DNA of 9,142 nt from an uncultured Bifidobacterium sp. GTDB lineage: Bacteria > Actinomycetota > Actinomycetes > Actinomycetales > Bifidobacteriaceae. The notes beneath the pieces were generated by a model. That model worked only from the letters and a program-made list of their open reading frames with translations, was not told the DNA's origin and did not search any database. The DNA lies in contig NZ_CAUEQY010000041.1 of assembly GCF_959020145.1 (NCBI RefSeq), positions 1 to 9,142 of the forward strand. Reading direction: 5' to 3'. A program made the position numbers and the translations under genes. This document shows, piece after piece, positions 1-6,307 of the stretch. The stretch's first letter is position 1, and each line of letters opens with the position of its first letter.

Positions 1-1208
1 CGCGATTCCAGCGACGAGGCGAACGCATTGTAGGCACCGACCGTTTTGGTGATGGCAGACCCCAGCTTGGTGGCGCGATCGCCCAACACCGCGAACCGTT
101 CATACAATTCGCGGGACAGGTCGAACAGCATTTTCGCGTCATCGGTCAGGCTTTGCTGCTGCCACGCGTACGCCACGGATTTCAGCACCGCCCATAGGGT
201 GATCGGCGAGGTCAAAGCCACCTTGCGTGCAAACGCGTCATCCATCAGCGTCGGGTCAGTTTCCAAAGCCGCCTGCAGCAGGGATTCGTTGGGGATGAAG
301 GCGATCACAAAATCGGGGGCATCGTCGAACGCGTTCCAATAGGCCTTGTCGCCCAAGGTCTTCACATGTTCACGCACTGCCTTGGCATGCGCATGCAGCA
401 GCTCCGACTTTCGCGTCAGCTCCTCGGGCGTGGCGGTATCGGGAATCTCGCACGCCTTCTGGTAGTCGGCATACGGCGCTTTCGCATCGATCGGAATGGT
501 TTTGCCGCCCGGCATGTGGATGATCATATCCGGACGCTGCGTATGCCCATCCACGTCGGTGACGACCACCTGGGTGTCAAAATCCACATGTTCCAGCAGC
601 CCGGCGGATTCCACGATGTTCCTCAACTGCGCCTCGCCCCACGCGCCACGCACCTTGTTGTTGCGCAACGCCGACGACAAAGCGTTGGTTTCGCGGTCAA
701 GACGGGCCTGCTGCTCGCCAAGCCCCTTGAGCTGCTCGCCAAGCGCACCCATCTCCCGTTTGCGCCCTTCTTCGATTTGCGAGACCTTCTGCTGCAAGGC
801 GTCAAGATTCTTCTGCACGGGCGCGAGCGCAGACAATACCTTGCTTTGTTCCTGCAGTTTCCGCTCGTTTTCAGCCTGCTTGCGTTCCGCTTCGGCCGCG
901 GCACGCTCACGCTCTCGCTCCACTCGTTCCTGTTCGGCCCGTTGGGCTTGCGCGAGTTGCGATTTGAGATAGGTCAGCTGCTGGGCCAACCCTTCCGCCT
1001 GCGTGCGGTATTGGGTCACCGCCGTGGACAATTCGCTGATTTCCTGCCGATCAGCTTCGATCTGCGCTTTCGCCTCGTTAAGATCAGCGGTTTTCGCATC
1101 ACGGGCCATTTCCTGCCCTTTGGAACGGCCCGCAAAAAAGCCGGCCGCGGCTCCAAGCGCAGCCACAACCACCAGAAGAATCACCACAAACACAGGATTG
1201 TCGAACAT
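1..1208 (-). CDS. rmuC: DNA recombination protein RmuC (N-terminal 402 codons; 3' end outside window)
   Basis: RmuC-family protein, linked in E. coli to limiting inversions at short inverted repeats; it has a nuclease-like fold. Visible order: a short N-terminus with a membrane segment at about residues 6-26, a long charged coiled coil at about 35-175, then the conserved RmuC core. Core landmarks are the LRNNKVRGAWGE block ending near residue 192, RPDMIIHMPGGK near 225-236, IPIDAK near 238-243, and further on DFVIAFIPNESLL and ITLWAVLKSVAYAWQQQ. The reading frame is open to the left edge, so the C-terminus is missing from the window but nothing suggests a broken gene. The ATG at 1208-1206 is the first in-frame start, has no Shine-Dalgarno sequence and lies about 7 bases after an extended -10, so a leaderless mRNA is likely. 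A LexA box overlaps this start. Divergently arranged with the 1381 gene. Confidence 0.95.
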   Translation of the reverse strand, partial: MFDNPVFVVILLVVVAALGAAAGFFAGRSKGQEMARDAKTADLNEAKAQIEADRQEISELSTAVTQYRTQAEGLAQQLTYLKSQLAQAQRAEQERVERERERAAAEAERKQAENERKLQEQSKVLSALAPVQKNLDALQQKVSQIEEGRKREMGALGEQLKGLGEQQARLDRETNALSSALRNNKVRGAWGEAQLRNIVESAGLLEHVDFDTQVVVTDVDGHTQRPDMIIHMPGGKTIPIDAKAPYADYQKACEIPDTATPEELTRKSELLHAHAKAVREHVKTLGDKAYWNAFDDAPDFVIAFIPNESLLQAALETDPTLMDDAFARKVALTSPITLWAVLKSVAYAWQQQSLTDDAKMLFDLSRELYERFAVLGDRATKLGSAITKTVGAYNAFASSLES

Positions 1209-1216
1209 ATGTTCTA
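1201..1216. promoter_or_regulatory. LexA (SOS) box over the rmuC start
   Basis: TCGAACATATGTTCTA matches the actinobacterial LexA consensus TCGAAC-N4-GTTCGA at 11 of 12 defined positions; the only mismatch is G to T in the right arm. It is centred on the first base of the rmuC start codon and abuts the -10, so bound LexA would occlude the promoter and initiation site. SOS control of rmuC is known in E. coli, where the gene is also called yigN. Inference: rmuC is SOS-induced here. Confidence 0.75.
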
Positions 1217-1223
1217 TATAACA
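1215..1223 (-). promoter_or_regulatory. Extended -10 of rmuC (TGTTATATA)
   Basis: On the minus strand TG-T-TATATA ends six bases before the rmuC ATG. This spacing puts transcription start at or beside the A of the start codon. The -35 region (around 1238-1243, CCAAGA) is poor, as expected for an extended -10 promoter. Confidence 0.5.
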
Positions 1224-1229
1224 GCATGA

Positions 1230-1243
1230 CCAAGACATCTTGG
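1230..1243. promoter_or_regulatory. Palindrome in the rmuC -35/spacer region
   Basis: CCAAGA-CA-TCTTGG is a perfect 6+6 palindrome with a two-base centre. It occupies the -35 region and part of the spacer of the rmuC promoter. The left-arm sequence CAAGACATC (1231-1239) recurs at 1258-1266, 27 bases away, near the possible promoter of the divergent gene. It reads as an operator for an unidentified regulator. Confidence 0.4.
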
Positions 1244-1258
1244 AAGATCAAAGTTCGC

Positions 1259-1287
1259 AAGACATCCATGCCCAGCTGCATTATGCT
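1259..1287 (+). promoter_or_regulatory. Possible promoter of the 1381 membrane gene
   Basis: AAGACA (1259-1264) and TATGCT (1282-1287) are separated by 17 bases and each match the -35 and -10 consensus at four positions. Expected start is near 1294, giving an untranslated leader of roughly 85 bases. Weak matches only. Confidence 0.25.
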
Positions 1288-1380
1288 TGGAGCCGAAAGC
1301 ATGCTCACGAACATGCGGCAACGCGAGCACGCTGAATATTCGAGAGGCATTCAAGAGGCAATCCGGGGGTTCGGAAACAC

Positions 1381-2265
1381 ATGGGATTCGATTTGTTTAT
1401 GACGGTGGCGGCGATTGTTGCGGCGGCCGTGGCCACTTGGGCCATCCTCAGGCTATTCCTAAGCGAAAACGATGACATAGCCCCCTCCCACCAACGCATC
1501 ACCGATGACAAGCCCGCCAAGAATCACACCGAAAATCACACCGAAAATCCAGACGAGGCAGCCGGCGCAACACACCGAAGCGACATCGCCAAGAGTCTCG
1601 CCATCGCAACCATACTGACCGCTCCCACATTCACCGTAACCATGCTGACATTCGGCGGCATCACACTTCCCCACTGGCTGACCAATCCATGGCTGCACGC
1701 CATCATCGCCACGCCGGTCATGTTCTACTGCGCCGCGCCGATGCACAATCGTGGCACCGCCGCCCTGAAAAGCCACACGCCCAACGCGGATTCGCTGCTG
1801 TCGCTCGCCATGACCATCGTGTACGTCTACAGTCTGCTGGCGTGCGTGGTGTCGTGGATTTTCCCCGCGGGGTCACGCAATCAGTATTTCGCTTTCGCAA
1901 GCATGGTCGCCGTGCTATCGCTTGCGATTTCGCTGATCGCGCAACGCCCCATGGCAAAGAAAGCATCGGAAGGCGATATTCCGACCGCACAATCGCAAGA
2001 AAAGCAAGAAATACAATCTCAAGAAACGCAAGAAACACAGCAAAGCATGGATACGCTTATCCAGGCCAGCATCACATATGAGATTCGCACGCGGGTAACG
2101 CAGATTACCGCGACCGTGACGATGGTCATCGCGGTGTGGACGTTCGCTTTGTGGCTGATTTTCGGGCTTCAGCCGAAGCTTGCGATCGCCGTGTTGATCG
2201 GTGCGACGGTTTTGACGGTCGCAGGCTTGGTTTTGCAGGCATATGACCGCCAACCGTCACGGTAA
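1381..2265 (+). CDS. Membrane protein derived from the transmembrane core of a P1B-type (copper) ATPase; catalytic domains absent
   Basis: 294 residues with seven predicted membrane helices: about 5-27, 70-93, 103-121, 138-161, 168-187, 243-263 and 266-286. From helix 2 on, the wording follows CopA-like P1B ATPases. Residues 70-93 resemble helix MA; WLHAIIATPVMFYCAAP then RGTAALK (104-130) resembles MB; NADSLLSLAMTIVYVYSLLA (135-154) resembles M1; YFAFASMVAVLSLAI (169-183) resembles M2; RVTQITATVTMVIAVWTFALW (from 238) resembles M3; the last helix resembles M4. The actuator domain is replaced by a Gln/Glu-rich linker (about 200-225). The CPC metal site in M4 is replaced by LTVAGLVL (278-285), and the DKTG phosphorylation domain, nucleotide domain, M5 and M6 are absent. 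No metal-binding CxxC domain precedes MA; an extra helix and a hydrophilic linker do. It cannot pump by the ATPase mechanism; function unknown. The frame is intact, arguing for a maintained gene. The start has only a weak ribosome site, and a stop at 1333-1335 rules out a much longer protein. Confidence 0.85.
   Translation: MGFDLFMTVAAIVAAAVATWAILRLFLSENDDIAPSHQRITDDKPAKNHTENHTENPDEAAGATHRSDIAKSLAIATILTAPTFTVTMLTFGGITLPHWLTNPWLHAIIATPVMFYCAAPMHNRGTAALKSHTPNADSLLSLAMTIVYVYSLLACVVSWIFPAGSRNQYFAFASMVAVLSLAISLIAQRPMAKKASEGDIPTAQSQEKQEIQSQETQETQQSMDTLIQASITYEIRTRVTQITATVTMVIAVWTFALWLIFGLQPKLAIAVLIGATVLTVAGLVLQAYDRQPSR
1522..1549 (+). repeat. 12-base tandem repeat in the N-terminal linker of the P1B-like protein
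   Basis: AATCACACCGAA occurs twice head to tail (1522-1533, 1534-1545) followed by a partial third unit, AATC. It encodes NHTENHTEN in the hydrophilic linker, and the copies are identical at DNA level, suggesting recent slippage. Confidence 0.85.
1990..2037 (+). repeat. 24-base tandem repeat where the actuator domain would be
   Basis: Two adjacent 24-base units (1990-2013 and 2014-2037) agree at 21 of 24 positions and encode QSQEKQEI then QSQETQET. They lie in the hydrophilic linker between the M2-like and M3-like helices, the place of the actuator domain in true P1B ATPases. Confidence 0.8.
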
Positions 2266-2301
2266 AACGGTTTTCGCAAAAGAAAATCGCGCAATCGCAC
2301 G

Positions 2302-2337
2302 AAAAATGGGCGGACCCGCATGTGCGCAGTCCGCCCA
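2302..2337 (-). terminator. Rho-independent terminator of clpB
   Basis: Stem TGGGCGGAC (2307-2315) pairs perfectly with GTCCGCCCA (2329-2337); the loop can form a small inner stem. On the minus strand the hairpin is followed by TTTTT (2306-2302). It lies about 80 bases past the clpB stop. Confidence 0.75.
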
Positions 2338-2342
2338 CCGTC

Positions 2343-2359
2343 AACGGTTAGACCGTTTT
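2343..2359 (+). terminator. Weak terminator-like hairpin after the P1B-like gene
   Basis: AACGGT-TAG-ACCGTT is a perfect six-pair stem whose last two T residues continue into TT and then C on the plus strand. With its short stem and short T run it may be only a partial terminator. The neighbouring clpB hairpin could also stop plus-strand transcripts, but lacks a T tract in that direction. Confidence 0.35.
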
Positions 2360-2419
2360 CGTGACTCGGCCAATCAACAGTCAGTCAGGCCAAACCGATC
2401 AGCCGAATGACTCCGACCG

Positions 2420-5122
2420 TCACTTAGCCTCTGCCGAAAAATCGTCGTCAATCTGCCCCGGCGCCCACGAGGAGAGCTCCAAATGGTCGCCGCCGGTCTG
2501 ATCCACAAGCACGGTGTCGCCGTCGTGCACTTCGCCGGCCAGCAGCATGCGCGCCAACTGGTCGCCGACTTCGGTTTGTACCAAACGACGCAGCGGGCGA
2601 GCGCCATACGCCGGGTCGTAACCGGTGTTGGCGAGCCAATCGCGCGCCGAATCGGTAACATCCAGCTTGATGCGGCGATCCGCCAAGCGGGCCGAAACCT
2701 GCGCCACCTGAATGTCCACGATGCCGCCGAGCTCTTCGCGCGTAAGCGGGTGGAACATAACCAGTTCATCCAAGCGGTTGATGAATTCCGGCTTGAACTG
2801 CATATGCACGGAGTCCATCACGGCCTTCTTCTTGGCTTCGTCATCCAGTTCGGTGTTCACCAGGAACTGCGAGCCAAGGTTGGAGGTCATGATCAGAATC
2901 GTGTTCTTGAAGTCCACGGTCCTGCCCTGCCCGTCGGTCAAACGGCCGTCGTCGAGCACCTGCAACAGCACGTCGAATACTTCAGGATTGGCCTTTTCAA
3001 CCTCATCGAACAGCACCACCGAATATGGGCGGCGACGCACGGCTTCAGTCAGCTGGCCACCCTCCTCATAGCCGATGTAGCCTGGCGCAGCACCGATCAG
3101 ACGAGACACGGAGGCCTTCTCCATGTACTCGCTCATGTCAATGCGCACCATGGCCTTTTCATCGTCGAACAGGAAGTCGGCGAGCGCCTTGGCGAGCTCG
3201 GTCTTGCCCACGCCGGTCGGGCCGAGGAACAGGAACGAGCCGGTTGGGCGGTTCGGGTCGGAAATGCCCGCACGCGAACGACGTACCGCATCGGAAACCG
3301 CTTGAATGGCTTCCTTCTGGCCGATCACACGTTTGCCGAGATAGTCTTCCATGGTCAGCAGCTTCTCGTTTTCGCCTTGCATGAGGCGTCCGACGGGAAT
3401 GCCCGTCCAGTCGGACACGATTTCGGCCACGGAGTCGGCGTCAACGCGGTCCGGCACCATCGGAATATCGCCACCCAAGCCACCGTCAGCACCGCCTGCC
3501 GCACTGTTCTTGGCCGCCGCCTCGTTTTGTTCGGCTTGCGCGATCTCCTTCTGGATGGCCGGAATTTCGCCATAGTTGATGGCGGAGGATTTCGCCAGAT
3601 CGCCTTCGCGTTCATACCGTTCGGCTTGGGTGCGTAGTTCGTCGAGCTTCTTGCGCAGGTCGCCGATGCGGTTGTGCCCGTTCTTTTCGGCGTCCCAGCG
3701 TGCTTTCAGACCGTTGAGTTTCTCGCTTTTGTCGGCGATTTCCTTGTTGAGGTCGTCGAGACGTTCCTTGGCGCTTTCATCAAGCTCGTTTTCCGCTTTC
3801 TGCGCGGCGGAATCGTCTTTCGGATTGCCAAGCAGGTACGATTTTTCCATCTTGAGACGGTCGACCTGACGCTGCAGTTCATCGATTTCCTCAGGCGAGG
3901 AGTCGAGTTCCATGCGCAGGTGCGATGCGGCCTCGTCAACCAGATCGATGGCTTTGTCCGGCAGCTGACGGCCGGAAATATACCGGTTCGACAGCGTCGC
4001 CGCGGCCACGAGCGCATCGTCTCCGATGGTCACCTTGTGGTGGGCTTCGTATTTCGGTGCGATGCCACGCAGGATGGCGATGGTGTCTTCCACGCTCGGC
4101 TCTCCTACGAACACCTGCTGGAAACGGCGTTCCAATGCCGGATCCTTTTCGATGTTCTCACGGTATTCGTCGAGTGTGGTGGCACCGATCAGGCGCAGTT
4201 CGCCTCGCGCGAGCATGGGTTTGAGCATGTTGCCCGCGTCCATGGATCCTTCGGCCGCGCCCGCGCCGACGATGGTATGGATCTCATCGATGAACGTGAT
4301 GATCTGCCCGTCTGCGTTCTTGATTTCCTGCAGCACGCTCTTCAGGCGTTCCTCGAACTCGCCACGGTATTTCGAACCTGCCACCATGGAGCCCAGATCA
4401 AGCGAGATGAGCTTCTTGTTTTGCAGGGTGGTCGGCACATCGCCGGCGACGATACGCTGCGCAAGGCCTTCCACCACGGCGGTTTTGCCCACGCCAGGCT
4501 CGCCGATCAGCACCGGATTGTTCTTGGTGCGGCGGCTCAGGATCTGGATGACTCGGCGGATTTCCTGATCGCGGCCGATCACGGGGTCGAGCTTGCCTTC
4601 TTTCGCGGCTGCCGTCAGGTCGGTCGAATACTTTTCGAGGGCTTTGTAGGAGCCTTCGGCGTCGGGACTGGTCACTTTCGCGCCTCCTCGGATCGTTGGC
4701 ACGGCTTTGCGTAGCGCGTCGGCGGTCACGCCGTATTGTTCCATGATTTGCGCGCTCTGATTCGGCTTTGCCGCCGCGATGGCGATGAGCAGATGTTCGG
4801 TGGATACGTATTCGTCGCCCATCTGCTGCATTTCCTTGCCGGCTTGCGCAAGTACTGCGGATAGTTGCCTGCTGACTTGCGGTTGCGCGGTGGTCGATCC
4901 GCTGGCGCTTGGCAGCGCGTCCTGCGCTTGGTGCACGGCGGCGCTGATGTTCTGCGCGTTGCCGCCCGCGGCTTCGATCAGACCGCGGATCACGCCGTTT
5001 TCCTGGCGCAGCAGCGCGTCAAGCAGGTGCAGGGTTTCGACTTGCGCGTTGCCTGCTGCCGACGCGTTCTGTACGGCGTCGGAAATGGCTTCCTGCGCCA
5101 TTGTGGTGAACTTCTGTTCCAT
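2420..5122 (-). CDS. clpB: Chaperone ClpB (AAA+ disaggregase)
   Basis: Hexameric AAA+ disaggregase that threads aggregated proteins through its pore, usually with DnaK/DnaJ/GrpE. 900 residues, against about 857 in E. coli. Clp N-domain about 1-150; first AAA+ with Walker A GEPGVGKT (207-214), pore loop KYRGEFEERL (251-260), Walker B IITFIDE (274-280) and arginine fingers R332-R333; M-domain coiled coil about 405-535; second AAA+ with Walker A GPTGVGKT (634-641), pore loop GYIGYEEGG (681-689), Walker B VVLFDE (702-707), FINRLDE (780-786) and sensor-2 GARPLRR (840-846). All key residues are present. A Gly/Ala-rich segment (about 536-552) joins the M-domain to the second AAA+ module, and the C-terminus is extended. 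The ATG at 5122 is chosen because GGAGG lies five bases upstream and the family begins MEQKFTTMAQEA; the open frame continues to 5293 but passes through the HAIR operator and promoter. Probably monocistronic and HspR-controlled. Confidence 0.97.
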   Translation of the reverse strand: MEQKFTTMAQEAISDAVQNASAAGNAQVETLHLLDALLRQENGVIRGLIEAAGGNAQNISAAVHQAQDALPSASGSTTAQPQVSRQLSAVLAQAGKEMQQMGDEYVSTEHLLIAIAAAKPNQSAQIMEQYGVTADALRKAVPTIRGGAKVTSPDAEGSYKALEKYSTDLTAAAKEGKLDPVIGRDQEIRRVIQILSRRTKNNPVLIGEPGVGKTAVVEGLAQRIVAGDVPTTLQNKKLISLDLGSMVAGSKYRGEFEERLKSVLQEIKNADGQIITFIDEIHTIVGAGAAEGSMDAGNMLKPMLARGELRLIGATTLDEYRENIEKDPALERRFQQVFVGEPSVEDTIAILRGIAPKYEAHHKVTIGDDALVAAATLSNRYISGRQLPDKAIDLVDEAASHLRMELDSSPEEIDELQRQVDRLKMEKSYLLGNPKDDSAAQKAENELDESAKERLDDLNKEIADKSEKLNGLKARWDAEKNGHNRIGDLRKKLDELRTQAERYEREGDLAKSSAINYGEIPAIQKEIAQAEQNEAAAKNSAAGGADGGLGGDIPMVPDRVDADSVAEIVSDWTGIPVGRLMQGENEKLLTMEDYLGKRVIGQKEAIQAVSDAVRRSRAGISDPNRPTGSFLFLGPTGVGKTELAKALADFLFDDEKAMVRIDMSEYMEKASVSRLIGAAPGYIGYEEGGQLTEAVRRRPYSVVLFDEVEKANPEVFDVLLQVLDDGRLTDGQGRTVDFKNTILIMTSNLGSQFLVNTELDDEAKKKAVMDSVHMQFKPEFINRLDELVMFHPLTREELGGIVDIQVAQVSARLADRRIKLDVTDSARDWLANTGYDPAYGARPLRRLVQTEVGDQLARMLLAGEVHDGDTVLVDQTGGDHLELSSWAPGQIDDDFSAEAK

Positions 5123-5175
5123 ATCATCCTCCATGGTTCGCGCCGATCGTCCGTTTTTCGCACGGTCGCGTCGAC

Positions 5176-5198
5176 GCATATGTCGTTGTCTGATATGC
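5176..5198. repeat. Inverted repeat in the clpB 5' untranslated region
   Basis: GCATAT-N11-ATATGC lies between the predicted clpB transcription start and the start codon. It could be a weak RNA hairpin or a protein site, or chance. Confidence 0.3.
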
Positions 5199-5216
5199 TC
5201 AACCGACTTCACCACC

Positions 5217-5244
5217 ATTCTATTCCCAAAAGTTGAGCCTGCAA
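5217..5244 (-). promoter_or_regulatory. clpB promoter
   Basis: On the minus strand TAGAAT (5222-5217) matches the -10 consensus at five of six positions. TTGCAG (5244-5239), 16 bases upstream, is a partial -35 that lies inside the HAIR spacer. Expected start is near 5210, giving a leader of almost 90 bases. Confidence 0.5.
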
Positions 5245-5256
5245 CACTCAACTTTT
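5228..5256. promoter_or_regulatory. HAIR-type HspR operator of clpB
   Basis: A perfect inverted repeat, AAAAGTTGAG (5228-5237), nine bases, CTCAACTTTT (5247-5256). Framed as HAIR it reads GTTGAGC-N7-ACTCAAC against the consensus CTTGAGT-N7-ACTCAAG, with both TTGAG/CTCAA cores and the seven-base spacer intact. It overlaps the -35 of the clpB promoter, fitting repression by HspR released under heat shock. HspR control of clpB is established in bifidobacteria and other actinobacteria. Confidence 0.75.
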
Positions 5257-5290
5257 GTTCACTAAACGGGAAATCGCAAACAACGCAGCA

Positions 5291-5323
5291 CAAAGGCCGT
5301 CACCCACGAAAGGTGACGGCCTT
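5291..5323 (-). terminator. Terminator-like hairpin after the FAH-family gene
   Basis: AAGGCCGTCACC (5293-5304) pairs perfectly with GGTGACGGCCTT (5312-5323) around a seven-base loop. On the minus strand the stem ends in TT and one further T before G, so the T tract is short. It separates the FAH-family gene from the clpB promoter. Confidence 0.65.
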
Positions 5324-5356
5324 CATATCTTCAATATGTCAATCAGCAATCGGCAA

Positions 5357-6178
5357 TCAGCCGCGCACCACCACGTTGCGCAGGCTGCCGATGCCTTCGA
5401 CGTGCACGATCGCCTCGTCGCCCGGATCAAGATGGCCGGAAGCGTTCGGCGTGCCCGTCAGAATCACGTCGCCCGGCAGCAGCGTCGTGAAGCTGGAAAT
5501 CGCCGCGATCTGCTCCGGAATGCCGTGAATCAGATTCGCCGTGGTGCCGGAAGCCAGCTCGACATCCTCACCGTTCAGCGTGAAAGAGATCTTCGCGTCC
5601 TTCCAATCCAAATCGTCGCGGGTCACGATCCACGGGCCGAGCGGGCAGGAGGTGTCGAAGCCCTTCGCACGCGTCCACATCGGGTCAAGTCCCTGCAGGT
5701 CACGCAATGTCACATCGTTCACGCAAGTGAAGCCGAGCACGTAATCCATGGCCTGTTCGACCGTCACGTTCTTGGCGATGCGCCCCATCACCACGGCCAC
5801 TTCCGGCTCGAAATTCATATCGTTCGAGTACGACGGGATCACGATCGGATCGTCCGGGCCGATCACCGACGTGCTCGGCTTGGAGAAGATCACCATGTCT
5901 TCCGGAGCGTGCTTGATGTCGGAATGGCCTGCTTCATGCATGAACTGCGCGTGCGCCTCGTAATTCTTGGCCAGCCCGTATACCTTCGACGGGATCACCG
6001 GAGAGAGCAGACGAACGCCATCGCCATCCACCGGAAAACGCTCGCCGGTCGGCTTCACACCGGCACCGGCCAGAGGATGCCCCTCAAGCGCCACGAGATA
6101 GTCCTTGCCGTCGCTTTCGTCGGTCTGCACGAAAGCGTATTGCGGTACATCATTATGCGAAAAACGTGCGATTCTCAT
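5357..6178 (-). CDS. Fumarylacetoacetate hydrolase (FAH) family protein
   Basis: Metal-dependent enzyme of the FAH superfamily, whose members cleave or isomerise acylpyruvates and related 2-oxo acids; members also include oxaloacetate tautomerases. 273 residues with the usual arrangement: a short N-terminal part, then a catalytic FAH domain from about residue 62. Visible family marks are YGLAKNYEAHAQ (67-78), metal ligands E124 and E126 in FEPEVAVV with D155 in CVNDVTLRD, the lysine block AKGFDTSCPLGPW (171-183), and LLPGDVILTGTPNASG (233-248). The exact substrate cannot be told from sequence. The start MRIARF at 6178 is preferred over upstream in-frame ATGs at 6232 and 6217 because homologues start there and a TAGACT -10 lies seven bases upstream. 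No Shine-Dalgarno sequence is present, so the mRNA may be leaderless. It probably forms its own transcription unit. Confidence 0.93.
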   Translation of the reverse strand: MRIARFSHNDVPQYAFVQTDESDGKDYLVALEGHPLAGAGVKPTGERFPVDGDGVRLLSPVIPSKVYGLAKNYEAHAQFMHEAGHSDIKHAPEDMVIFSKPSTSVIGPDDPIVIPSYSNDMNFEPEVAVVMGRIAKNVTVEQAMDYVLGFTCVNDVTLRDLQGLDPMWTRAKGFDTSCPLGPWIVTRDDLDWKDAKISFTLNGEDVELASGTTANLIHGIPEQIAAISSFTTLLPGDVILTGTPNASGHLDPGDEAIVHVEGIGSLRNVVVRG

Positions 6179-6185
6179 GTCTGCC

Positions 6186-6191
6186 AGTCTA
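6186..6191 (-). promoter_or_regulatory. -10 box of the FAH-family gene, placing a leaderless start
   Basis: TAGACT on the minus strand is followed by seven bases (GGCAGAC) and the ATG. This is the TANNNT-N7-ATG layout of actinobacterial leaderless genes. The -35 region is weak: TGGACG is the best match, at a 19-base spacing. Confidence 0.45.
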
Positions 6192-6254
6192 CCCGCAACA
6201 ATCGTCGAATCGTCCATATCATCGACATGCAACGCCCGACAATCAAAAACATCG

Positions 6255-6292
6255 AAAAAAAAAACGGGCCATCACATCATGCGAAGGCCCGT
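6255..6292 (-). terminator. Rho-independent terminator of yggS
   Basis: ACGGGCC (6264-6270) pairs with GGCCCGT (6286-6292) around a 15-base loop. On the minus strand the stem is directly followed by an unbroken run of T (6264-6255). It starts 16 bases past the yggS stop and is the strongest terminator in the window. Confidence 0.88.
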
Positions 6293-6307
6293 CACAGGAA
6301 GAAAACG

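Noticed and set aside
366..1229. 287-codon plus-strand open frame opposite rmuC
   Set aside because: The minus strand encodes clear RmuC; the plus translation has no family likeness.
2483..4714. Long plus-strand open frames (384 and 346 codons) opposite clpB
   Set aside because: Antisense shadows of clpB codons, without ribosome sites or recognisable domains.
5123..5293. N-terminal extension of ClpB to the start at 5293
   Set aside because: It would translate the HAIR operator, promoter and FAH terminator region; the GGAGG before 5122 and family start MEQKF decide otherwise.
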